Shown: positions 1-5,017 of the stretch, in pieces
Layout: the number at the start of each line of letters is the position of its first letter
Numbering within the stretch: the stretch's first letter is position 1
From: 67-14 sp049579585
GTDB lineage: Bacteria; Actinomycetota; Thermoleophilia; Solirubrobacterales; 70-9
Direction: 5' to 3'
DNA length: 5,032 nt
Assembly (NCBI GenBank): GCA_049579585.1
Contig: JBAUOE010000072.1
Span: 1 to 5,032 of the forward strand
Notes under the pieces: model-generated
Told to the model about the DNA's origin: nothing
The model's input: only the letters and a program-made list of their open reading frames with translations
Database searches by the model: none
Program-made: the position numbers and the translations under genes

Positions 1-730
1 GTCCAGGGTCATCAAGGCCGGTCAGGGCCATCAGCGTGAAGCACTGGGCGCCTTCACCGGGAACCTCGGCTGCGTAGGCGCGGGCAGTTTCGTATCGGTG
101 ATGTCCGTCGGCGATCAGCAGTTCGGCGTCGTCCAGGACTTCGGCAACCGCGGCATGGACCTCCGGGTCGGATATCGGCCAGAGCCGATGGGTGGTTCCG
201 TCCTCATCGGTGGCCTCGCCCCACGGTTCACTTTCGACAGAAGCGGCAACCTGAGGCCAGGCATCGCGACTGGTCAGCGAAAAGATCGGCGAAAGGTTGT
301 ACCTGGTGGCCCGGGTCAGGTCGAGCCGATCCTGTTTGGGGCCGGGTTGGGTGCGTTCGTGGGGACGGATCCGGCCGGGCCCGTAATCGGTTACACGAAC
401 CCGGGCAATTATGCTGTTTCGGGTGCGCCGGCTGCCATCGGGAGCGGCGTAGTCCTGGCTGAGAGCCCAAAGTGTTGGTTCGCGATCCTGTTTCAGAATG
501 CCGTTGAGGGTCCATTCCTCCAGGGTTTCCGCAGCATGCACGTAAGGGTCGGAACCTTCGCCGGTAGCGACCGGAAGGTCGATCTCAACCACGTTGAACG
601 GTGAGTGCTGCAGCAGCTTCGATCGCGCGGCCTCATCGATCACGTCATATGGCGGCGCGGTGACCGCGGGTAGACCCCCCACTGTGGCGAGGTTGTAATG
701 GAGCGCGTTGAATGCTCTGACTTCGGCCAT
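1..730 (-). CDS. DUF1015 family protein, N-terminal part (3' end outside window)
   Basis: Reading the minus strand from an ATG at 730-728 gives 243 uninterrupted codons that run off the left edge. I recognise the family from several hallmark stretches: APPYDVI at residues 25-31, NVVEIDLP at 46-53, GRIRPHERT at 119-127, NLSPIF at 145-150 and ADGHHRYETA at 207-216. Members are usually around 400 residues, so roughly the last 40% is missing. The protein appears soluble, with no signal peptide or membrane segment. The biochemical function of the family is not established. The clustered His/Arg/Asp motifs look like a conserved active or binding site, but that is inference. In some bacteria, such as Bacteroidetes, the gene lies near serine biosynthesis genes; nothing here repeats that context. 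The start is supported by motif spacing from the N-terminus and by a TANNNT box placed 6 nt before the ATG. It is divergent from the monooxygenase gene, with 38 bp between the two starts. Confidence 0.93.
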   Translation of the reverse strand, partial: MAEVRAFNALHYNLATVGGLPAVTAPPYDVIDEAARSKLLQHSPFNVVEIDLPVATGEGSDPYVHAAETLEEWTLNGILKQDREPTLWALSQDYAAPDGSRRTRNSIIARVRVTDYGPGRIRPHERTQPGPKQDRLDLTRATRYNLSPIFSLTSRDAWPQVAASVESEPWGEATDEDGTTHRLWPISDPEVHAAVAEVLDDAELLIADGHHRYETARAYAAEVPGEGAQCFTLMALTGLDDPG

Positions 731-731
731 G

Positions 732-760
732 CCGACACGCTACCCGCTCCCCGCTAGGAT
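732..760 (+). promoter_or_regulatory. Candidate promoter of the monooxygenase-transporter-SDR operon
   Basis: A -35-like CCGACA at 732-737 (four of six matches to TTGACA) and a -10-like TAGGAT at 755-760 are separated by exactly 17 bp. Transcription would start about 767-769, at or just before the ATG at 769, making a leaderless or nearly leaderless message. This agrees with the absence of a ribosome binding site before that ATG. The element overlaps the candidate promoter of the divergent gene, so the two may compete or be controlled together. Confidence 0.5.
737..742 (-). promoter_or_regulatory. Candidate -10 box for leaderless DUF1015 transcript
   Basis: On the minus strand the sequence reads TAGCGT, then six bases, then the ATG at 730. 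This fits the TANNNT pattern, and a transcription start about 7 nt downstream would fall on the start codon itself. No Shine-Dalgarno sequence is visible. I do not see a convincing -35 hexamer at 17-18 bp spacing. Leaderless mRNAs are common in actinobacteria, so this is plausible but rests on a six-base match. Confidence 0.4.
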
Positions 761-768
761 CACGCCCC

Positions 769-2094
769 ATGGGTACTGGAGAGGATTCATCGGGTAAGCC
801 GTTGCCGTATGCGGTCATCGGGGCGGGGCCGACCGGACTGGCGGCGGCGAGGACCCTTGCGCGCCGCGGCATCGACTTCGTCGGCTTCGAAATCCACACC
901 GGGGTCGGTGGGCTCTGGGACATCGATTCGCCGAAAAGCACGATGTATGAATCGGCGCACCTGATCTCCTCGAAAACAACCACCGCCTACGACGAGTTTC
1001 CGATGCGCGATGAGGTGGCTGATTTCCCGAGCCATCGGGACATGTACACCTACTTCAACGAATACGCCGACAACTTTGATCTGCGCAAGCACTTCCGTTT
1101 CGAAACGGAAGTAATCCGGGCTGAGCCCGATGGCGACGGCTGGCTGGTCACCAGTCGTGGCAAGGACGGGGAGGAGGTAACCGAACCGTATGCCGGTCTG
1201 GTGATCGCCAACGGCATCCTTTCCCAGCCGAGCATTCCCGAGTTCGAAGGGGAGTTCACTGGCGAACTGCTTCATACGTCCGCATACAAGAATCCCGAGA
1301 TTTTCAAAGGGAAACGTGTTCTGATCGTCGGCGCCGGCAACTCTGGCTGTGACATCGCGGTGGACGCCGTTCATTACGCCGAATCTGTCGACATGAGCAT
1401 GCGAAGCGGGTACTGGTTTTTCCCCAAGTACATCCTCGGCAAGCCATCCGACACGCTGAACGAAGGCCGTGCCCTTCCGGCCTGGATCAAGACCAGGGTG
1501 GATGGTCGGGCGATCCGTCTGATCACCGGCAACCCGGCCCGGCTTGGATTCCCTGAACCGACCGGCAGGATCTACGAAACCCATCCGGTGATGAACACCC
1601 TGGTGCTCTACCACGCCGGTCACGGTGACATCAAGGTCCAGAAAGACATTGACCGTTTCGACGGCAAGACGGTGCATTTCAAGGATGGGTCCAGCCAGGA
1701 ATACGACATGGTCATGCTGGCCACCGGCTACCGGTTGAATTACGACTTCATCGATCCGGAACACCTGAACTGGAAGAAGAACCATCCGGATCTTTACCTC
1801 AACATCTTCACGCCGAAGCATCGGAATGTCTTTGTGCTCGGCATGGTCGAAGCGACCGGGCTCGGCTGGCAGGGTCGCTACAACCAGGCGGACCTGGTGG
1901 CTGAGTTCATCCAGGCGAGCCAGCGTAATCCGGCCCGGGCCGACGAGATGTGGCGGCGAATCAACGGTCCGCGTCCAGATCTTTTCGCCGGTTACAAATA
2001 CCGTCAGATGGACCGCCTTCCTTACTACGTGAACAAGGACGCATACCGCAGCGAGATCCAGAAGCACATGGAGATCTTTGACCCGGCTGCCTGA
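769..2094 (+). CDS. FMO-like FAD/NADPH-dependent monooxygenase
   Basis: This 441-residue protein is a flavin-containing monooxygenase-type enzyme, expected to use FAD, NADPH and O2 to oxygenate a soft nucleophile or a carbonyl compound in the cytoplasm. The FAD Rossmann motif GAGPTG is at residues 18-23, followed by GVGGLWD at 45-51. The FMO signature FxGxxxHxxxY fits exactly at 163-173 (F163, G165, H169, Y173). The NADPH motif GAGNSG is at 188-193 and the C-terminal ATGY at 318-321. Tyr at the last signature position favours an FMO over a class I Baeyer-Villiger enzyme, which typically has Trp there. The position matching the conserved Asn of eukaryotic FMOs (N61 in human FMO3) appears to be Ile66, from my hand alignment around ISSKTTTAYDEFP, so activity may differ. 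Length is typical of bacterial members. It is first of three tightly spaced genes. The ATG at 769 is chosen because it puts the dinucleotide motif about 17 residues in and sits just after a -10 box. The substrate is unknown. Confidence 0.92.
   Translation: MGTGEDSSGKPLPYAVIGAGPTGLAAARTLARRGIDFVGFEIHTGVGGLWDIDSPKSTMYESAHLISSKTTTAYDEFPMRDEVADFPSHRDMYTYFNEYADNFDLRKHFRFETEVIRAEPDGDGWLVTSRGKDGEEVTEPYAGLVIANGILSQPSIPEFEGEFTGELLHTSAYKNPEIFKGKRVLIVGAGNSGCDIAVDAVHYAESVDMSMRSGYWFFPKYILGKPSDTLNEGRALPAWIKTRVDGRAIRLITGNPARLGFPEPTGRIYETHPVMNTLVLYHAGHGDIKVQKDIDRFDGKTVHFKDGSSQEYDMVMLATGYRLNYDFIDPEHLNWKKNHPDLYLNIFTPKHRNVFVLGMVEATGLGWQGRYNQADLVAEFIQASQRNPARADEMWRRINGPRPDLFAGYKYRQMDRLPYYVNKDAYRSEIQKHMEIFDPAA
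1091..1112. repeat. Perfect 22-bp palindrome inside the monooxygenase gene
   Basis: The arm ACTTCCGTTTC at 1091-1101 is followed directly by its exact reverse complement at 1102-1112, with TTCGAA at the centre and no spacer. It encodes residues 108-115 (HFRFETEV), so it lies wholly in coding sequence. It could be an internal protein-binding site, or simply arise from codon choice; no T-tract follows it. Confidence 0.9.
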
Positions 2095-2103
2095 TGCCTG
2101 AGC

Positions 2104-2109
2104 GGAGGT
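2104..2109 (+). promoter_or_regulatory. Ribosome binding site of the transporter gene
   Basis: GGAGGT lies in the 26-bp gap after the monooxygenase stop. Spacing is 11 nt to the ATG at 2121 and 14 nt to a second in-frame ATG at 2124, so the first ATG is the better start although the spacing is on the long side. It is the clearest Shine-Dalgarno sequence in the window, which fits an internal operon gene that cannot be leaderless. Confidence 0.7.
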
Positions 2110-2120
2110 TCGTTCGATAA

Positions 2121-3074
2121 ATGATGTTGCCGATCGGCGACATCGACGACGTTCGGCTTGATTTCAGCGACTCCTCGCTGCTCATCCTCAATGTGGTGCT
2201 GGCAATCATCATGCTTGGCATCGCGATGGACACCAAGGTGTCCGACTTTCGTGAGGTCCGCAAACTTCCGAAAGCGATGGGGGTCGGGATCGCGGCCCAG
2301 TTCATTGCCCTGCCAGCAATCACGTTTGGCCTGACCCTGCTGCTCGGGGTCCGGGGTTCGATCGCCATGGGGATGATCCTGGTCGCCTGCTGCCCGCCGG
2401 GCGGAACCTCGAACATCCTCACTTACCGCTCTGGTGGCAACGTGGCCCTTTCGGTGTCGATGACCGGCATCTCCAGCCTGATCGCAATTTTCGTGATGCC
2501 GCTGAACGTCGCTTTGTGGGGTGGCCTGCACCCGGAAGCATCGAAGATCCTCCAGGACGTCGATCTGAGTGCCCTCGCGATGCTTGCGCATGTGATTCTG
2601 GTGATCGGGGTGCCGTTCATTATCGGTTTGACCATCGCCAGCCGGAAACCGGATTTCACGGCAAAGGTTCAGCCCTGGGTGAAGCGGTTCAGCGTTTACG
2701 CGCTGATCGGATTCATCATCGCGGCGATGGCTGGCAACATTGATGTTTTCTGGGCGTACATCCCGATAGTGGCCCTGGTTGTTTTTCTCCACGACACCCT
2801 TGCCCTGGCCCTCGGGTATGGCATCGCTTCGGCGTTCCGGCTCGAGGAATTCAACCGGCGGGCAATCACTTTCGAGGTCGGGGTGAGATATGCGGGGCTG
2901 GGGCTCGGCATGGTTTTCACTTTTTTCAATGGCATTGGTGGAATGGCCCTGGTTGCCGGGTGGTGGGGCATCTGGGATCTGATCGCGGGCCTTGCACTTT
3001 CGAGCTGGTGGGCGAGGCGACCGACCGGTCGTGAGGAACCGACGGCAGGATCGGCCCCGGCGGCCGGGAAATAG
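2121..3074 (+). CDS. BASS/SBF-family (bile acid:sodium symporter-like) transporter
   Basis: This 317-residue integral membrane protein belongs to the bile acid:Na+ symporter family, whose members move organic anions, sterol-like acids, keto acids or pantoate-like molecules across the inner membrane. It has the family's series of hydrophobic segments, which I estimate at 9-10 (roughly residues 18-36, 51-75, 79-91, 107-130, 150-172, 190-206, 210-233 and 250-296), between a short polar N-terminus and a polar C-terminal tail (300-317). The hallmark is ACCPPGGTSN at 89-98 with GGNVALS at 105-111, the crossover-helix region. Gln60 in AAQFIALP matches a sodium-site Gln of the Neisseria ASBT homologue (Q77). 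In the second crossover the usual EVGxQN appears as EVGVRY (252-257): the Glu is kept, but Arg256 and Tyr257 replace Gln and Asn, so sodium coupling may be altered. It sits between an FMO-like enzyme and an SDR, suggesting that it carries their substrate or product. The family call is firm; substrate and direction are unknown. Confidence 0.93.
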   Translation: MMLPIGDIDDVRLDFSDSSLLILNVVLAIIMLGIAMDTKVSDFREVRKLPKAMGVGIAAQFIALPAITFGLTLLLGVRGSIAMGMILVACCPPGGTSNILTYRSGGNVALSVSMTGISSLIAIFVMPLNVALWGGLHPEASKILQDVDLSALAMLAHVILVIGVPFIIGLTIASRKPDFTAKVQPWVKRFSVYALIGFIIAAMAGNIDVFWAYIPIVALVVFLHDTLALALGYGIASAFRLEEFNRRAITFEVGVRYAGLGLGMVFTFFNGIGGMALVAGWWGIWDLIAGLALSSWWARRPTGREEPTAGSAPAAGK

Positions 3075-3083
3075 GGTGGCTAT

Positions 3084-4040
3084 ATGAAAAAGGTTTACGT
3101 AACCGGTGGCAATGGTTTTCTCGGGCATTCGGTAGTGAAAGGGCTGGTCAGCGCCTGGGACGAGGTTGACCTGGTGGTCAGTGCCGATTTGCGTGATCCG
3201 GCACCGGAGCATCGGGTCGACGGGGTGATTTACGCCAAGGCGGACGTGACCGATGCCCAGGTGATCTCCGACCAGATCCTCGACAACGAGATCGACACGG
3301 TGGTTCATCTGGCTTCGATCGTCAATCCCGGAAAGGCGACCACGGTTGAGCAGGAGTACGCGGTTGACGTGACTGGTTCGAAGAACGTGCTTGAGGCATG
3401 CGTCAGGCACGGCGTGAAACGCATCGTCGTTTCATCGAGCGGTGCCGCTTATGGCTACCACGCTGACAGTCCGGCCTGGCTCAAGGAATCGGATCCGGTG
3501 CGCGGCACCGATACTTTCCCGTACAGCCTGCACAAAAGGCTGGTCGAGGAGATGCTGGTTGAGTACAAGGAGAGCGACCCGTACCTGGAGCAGGTGGTTC
3601 TGCGGATCGGCACGATTCTGGGGGAGAGCGTTGACAACCAGATCACCGATCTTTTCCGGGCGAAAAGACTTTTGAAGATCCGCGGTTCCGATTCACCATT
3701 CGTTTTCATCTGGGATCAGGACGTGGTGGCGATCATGCTCCAGGCGGTGCTGGGCGAGAAGACGGGCGTTTTCAACGTGGCTGGCGATGGCTCGATGACG
3801 GTCGACGAGATCGCGAAGGAGCTCGGTAAAGGCACTTTGCCGGTTCCGGTTGGCGCGCTCAAGGCAGGCCTGAAGGTTGCGAACAAGCTCGGCAAGTCAC
3901 CCCACGGACCGGACCAGACCGACTTTCTCCAGTACCGGCCGGTGCTCGACAACACCAGGCTCAAGGAAGAGTTCGGTTACACCCCGAAGTACACGAGCCA
4001 CGAGGCGTTCAAAGCCTGGCAGGCCTCGCAGGGGCTCTGA
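3084..4040 (+). CDS. NAD-dependent epimerase/dehydratase-type extended SDR
   Basis: This 318-residue cytoplasmic oxidoreductase is an extended short-chain dehydrogenase. The Rossmann motif TGGNGFLG is at residues 7-14. Asp35 at the end of the second strand suggests preference for NAD over NADP. ADVTD (53-57) and HLAS (75-78) are the usual cofactor-side motifs. The catalytic set is complete: Ser in VVSSSGAAYG (115-124), Tyr147 and Lys151 in YSLHK. The last 60 or so residues, with QYRPVLDN at 283-290 and EEFGYTP at 295-301, form the substrate-binding lobe typical of actinobacterial members whose substrates are mostly unassigned. Sugar-nucleotide epimerase, sterol or hydroxy-acid dehydrogenase roles are all possible. 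It begins 9 bp after the transporter stop. A G-rich AGGGTGG at 3073-3079, overlapping that stop codon, ends 4 nt before the ATG and may be the ribosome binding site, which implies translational coupling. It is the last gene of the operon, and its product probably acts on the same compound as the monooxygenase. Confidence 0.92.
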   Translation: MKKVYVTGGNGFLGHSVVKGLVSAWDEVDLVVSADLRDPAPEHRVDGVIYAKADVTDAQVISDQILDNEIDTVVHLASIVNPGKATTVEQEYAVDVTGSKNVLEACVRHGVKRIVVSSSGAAYGYHADSPAWLKESDPVRGTDTFPYSLHKRLVEEMLVEYKESDPYLEQVVLRIGTILGESVDNQITDLFRAKRLLKIRGSDSPFVFIWDQDVVAIMLQAVLGEKTGVFNVAGDGSMTVDEIAKELGKGTLPVPVGALKAGLKVANKLGKSPHGPDQTDFLQYRPVLDNTRLKEEFGYTPKYTSHEAFKAWQASQGL

Positions 4041-4047
4041 TCAAAAC

Positions 4048-4062
4048 CCCTGAATAGCAGGG
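4048..4062 (+). terminator. Weak hairpin after the operon, possible terminator
   Basis: CCCTG and CAGGG form a 5-bp stem around the loop AATAG, 7 bp after the SDR stop codon. The following bases (CATTTCGCACTTT) are only moderately T-rich. The position is right for an operon end and gene character changes afterwards, but the stem is short and termination here is uncertain. Confidence 0.3.
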
Positions 4063-4115
4063 CATTTCGCACTTTCGTGACCCACATGTGAGGTTGTATT
4101 CGGGACGATGGTCGC

Positions 4116-4754
4116 ATGACTCATCCCGACTACATCCGCCGAAAGGCGATTGAGCTTCGGACTCAAAACCAGATGACAATCGACGAGATCGCCGAGTGTC
4201 TGGCTGTCTCAAGAACAACGGTTTTCTACTGGGTTGGCCATCTTGAAATACCGGAGACCAGGAAGCAGTCTGACGTCCGACAGCGCGCCTCGGACGCAAA
4301 TCGTGATCGCGCGAAACTAAAACGAGATCTCGCTTATGCCGAAGGAGCGGCTGAGTTCCAGACCCTGATCCGCGATTCGACTTTTGTTCCCTTCGTCTGC
4401 ATGTACATCGGCGAAGGATCAAAGCGGAGTCGCAACAGCGTCTCGATCTGCAATTCGGATCCTGCCGTGATGAGGCTGGCGAACAGGTGGATTCTTCGCC
4501 TTGCTCGAAACAAAGTGAATTACTCGATCCAGCACCACGCTGATCAGTCGATCGAGGATCTACGGGTCTTCTGGTCCGGCCAGTTGGACATTGAACGAGG
4601 GGCCATAAAGTTTCAGAGAAAGTCAAACAGCGGACAGTTGAGCGGGCGAAAGTGGAGGTCGAGGTACGGGGTGATCGCGATATCGGCCGGCGACACCTAC
4701 TTCAGGTCGAAACTCGAGGCATGGATGGACCTAGTCAAAGCGGAATGGAAGTAG
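4116..4754 (+). CDS. HTH protein with C-terminal LAGLIDADG-like region
   Basis: A 212-residue protein of a family I recognise only as widespread bacterial hypotheticals. Residues 21-41 (TIDEIAECLAVSRTTVFYWV) form a clear helix-turn-helix of the resolvase/transposase type, so DNA binding is likely. A charged linker rich in Arg, Lys and Ala follows (50-80). Residues 94-116 contain MYIGEGSK (96-103) and CNSDPAVM (112-119), the pattern of a single LAGLIDADG-like motif with Glu100 at the acidic position. The C-terminal YGVIAISAGDTYFRSKLEAW (184-203) matches the closing part of that fold. One motif would require a dimer for nuclease activity; a purely regulatory role is equally possible. Codon choice is unlike the upstream genes, with several ATA, CTA, AGA, AGG and AAA codons, which suggests horizontal acquisition. 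No Shine-Dalgarno is visible; an 8-bp palindrome CACATGTG lies at 4083-4090 upstream and could be an operator. The stop is 13 bp before tRNA-Pro on the same strand. The reading frame is well supported; the function is not. Confidence 0.75.
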   Translation: MTHPDYIRRKAIELRTQNQMTIDEIAECLAVSRTTVFYWVGHLEIPETRKQSDVRQRASDANRDRAKLKRDLAYAEGAAEFQTLIRDSTFVPFVCMYIGEGSKRSRNSVSICNSDPAVMRLANRWILRLARNKVNYSIQHHADQSIEDLRVFWSGQLDIERGAIKFQRKSNSGQLSGRKWRSRYGVIAISAGDTYFRSKLEAWMDLVKAEWK

Positions 4755-4759
4755 ACTCA

Positions 4760-4774
4760 ACCTCGTTCGGGGCG
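4760..4774. repeat. Direct repeat copy 1 at the tRNA-Pro 5' edge
   Basis: ACCTCGTTCGGGGCG at 4760-4774 matches ACCTCGTTTGGGGCG at 4794-4808 in 14 of 15 bases, 34 bp apart. The first copy straddles the 5' end of the tRNA (its last seven bases are the acceptor strand), while the second is the anticodon stem and loop. It may reflect a past duplication or slippage at this tRNA, or convergence on GC-rich tRNA sequence. Confidence 0.75.
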
Positions 4775-4841
4775 TAGCGCAGCCTGGTAGCGCACCTCGT
4801 TTGGGGCGAGGGGGTCGCTGGTTCGAATCCAGTCGCCCCGA
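4768..4841 (+). tRNA. tRNA-Pro (anticodon UGG)
   Basis: The 74-nt sequence folds into a full cloverleaf. Acceptor CGGGGCG (4768-4774) pairs with CGCCCCG (4834-4840), and the discriminator is A4841. The D stem is GCGC/GCGC (4777-4780 with 4790-4793). The anticodon stem CCTCG/CGAGG encloses loop TTTGGGG, with anticodon TGG at 4802-4804. The variable loop is GGGTC. The T arm has stem GCTGG/CCAGT (one G-T pair) around TTCGAAT. The UGG anticodon reads proline CCA and, by wobble, other CCN codons. The 3' CCA is not encoded, so it must be added after transcription. It lies 13 bp after the HTH gene and is followed by a strong terminator. Confidence 0.98.
4794..4808. repeat. Direct repeat copy 2, in the tRNA-Pro anticodon arm
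   Basis: This is the partner of the repeat at 4760-4774 and differs from it by one T/C change, at the first anticodon base. It comprises base 26, the 5' anticodon strand, the loop and the first two bases of the 3' strand. A related, shorter ACCTTCGTTGG occurs at 4913-4923 in the downstream tRNA-like remnant. Confidence 0.7.
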
Positions 4842-4857
4842 CTCTGAAGTTCAATCT

Positions 4858-4887
4858 GACAAAGCCCCGCACCCGCGGGGCTTTGTC
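4858..4887 (+). terminator. Strong hairpin terminator after tRNA-Pro
   Basis: The arm GACAAAGCCCCGC (4858-4870) is perfectly complementary to GCGGGGCTTTGTC (4875-4887), giving a 13-bp stem with an ACCC loop. The GC-rich core is capped on the outside by AAAG/CTTT pairs, so the descending strand supplies CTTTGTC followed by GTTT. It begins 16 nt after the tRNA ends. It should end the tRNA transcript and, given its symmetry, may also work on the other strand. Confidence 0.9.
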
Positions 4888-4892
4888 GTTTA

Positions 4893-4943
4893 CGGGCTTA
4901 GCTGAACATCAAACCTTCGTTGGTTCAAAACCAATCGCCCCGG
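4893..4943 (+). pseudogene. Degenerate tRNA-Pro-like remnant
   Basis: The 27 bases at 4917-4943 match the tRNA-Pro 3' end (4815-4841) at 22 positions, covering the T arm and the 3' acceptor strand, including an intact TCGCCCCG. The T stem is still pairable: a C-to-T change at one position is matched by G-to-A opposite. Upstream, 4893-4907 resembles the tRNA 5' end more weakly (11 of 16 columns with one gap). The middle, including most of the anticodon arm, is missing, so no functional tRNA can form. It lies past the terminator. It is most likely a decayed tandem copy; an old integration-site scar is the alternative. Confidence 0.6.
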
Positions 4944-5005
4944 TTCAGCGGCGTTTCCTTCCCGCTTCAGAAGCCGAATTTCAGGGCATTCTCAGGTAAG
5001 GGGTC

Positions 5006-5011
5006 TATGCT
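5006..5011 (+). promoter_or_regulatory. Candidate -10 box for a leaderless downstream gene
   Basis: TATGCT fits TANNNT and is followed by six bases and then ATG at 5018, the same geometry as the box upstream of the DUF1015 gene. A start about 7 nt downstream would fall on the ATG. No good -35 is visible at 17-18 bp. Confidence 0.4.
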
Positions 5012-5017
5012 CGTTTT

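Noticed and set aside
98..604. 168-codon plus-strand frame at the left edge
   Set aside because: It is the reverse strand of the DUF1015 gene, whose hallmark motifs are all on the minus strand.
787..2067. Long open frame on the minus strand opposite the monooxygenase gene (426 codons)
   Set aside because: Its protein has no recognisable motif, and the plus-strand frame contains every FMO hallmark. Long antisense frames are expected in GC-rich genes with biased third positions.
2025..3410. 461-codon minus-strand frame across the transporter and the SDR start
   Set aside because: The translation is rich in Arg, His, Asp and Pro with no domain, and it spans two clear plus-strand genes, so it is a codon-bias artefact.
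4077..4100. Promoter for the HTH gene using GTGACC and TGTATT
   Set aside because: The spacer is only 12 bp, too short for a standard promoter, and no better pair was found.
4009..4626. 205-codon minus-strand frame overlapping the HTH gene
   Set aside because: Its product is Arg/Ser/Cys-rich low-complexity sequence without motifs, while the plus-strand frame has a clear HTH and the YIGEG and NSDP patterns.
4876..4943. A complete second tRNA built from CGGGGC in the terminator and the downstream GCCCCG
   Set aside because: Six acceptor pairs can form, but there is no D arm or anticodon arm between them and the length is 68 nt, so it is not a functional tRNA.
4841..4943. att sites of a present integrative element at tRNA-Pro
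   Set aside because: Only about 100 bp separates the tRNA 3' end from its similar fragment, with no integrase in the window, so no element is present; at most this is a scar.
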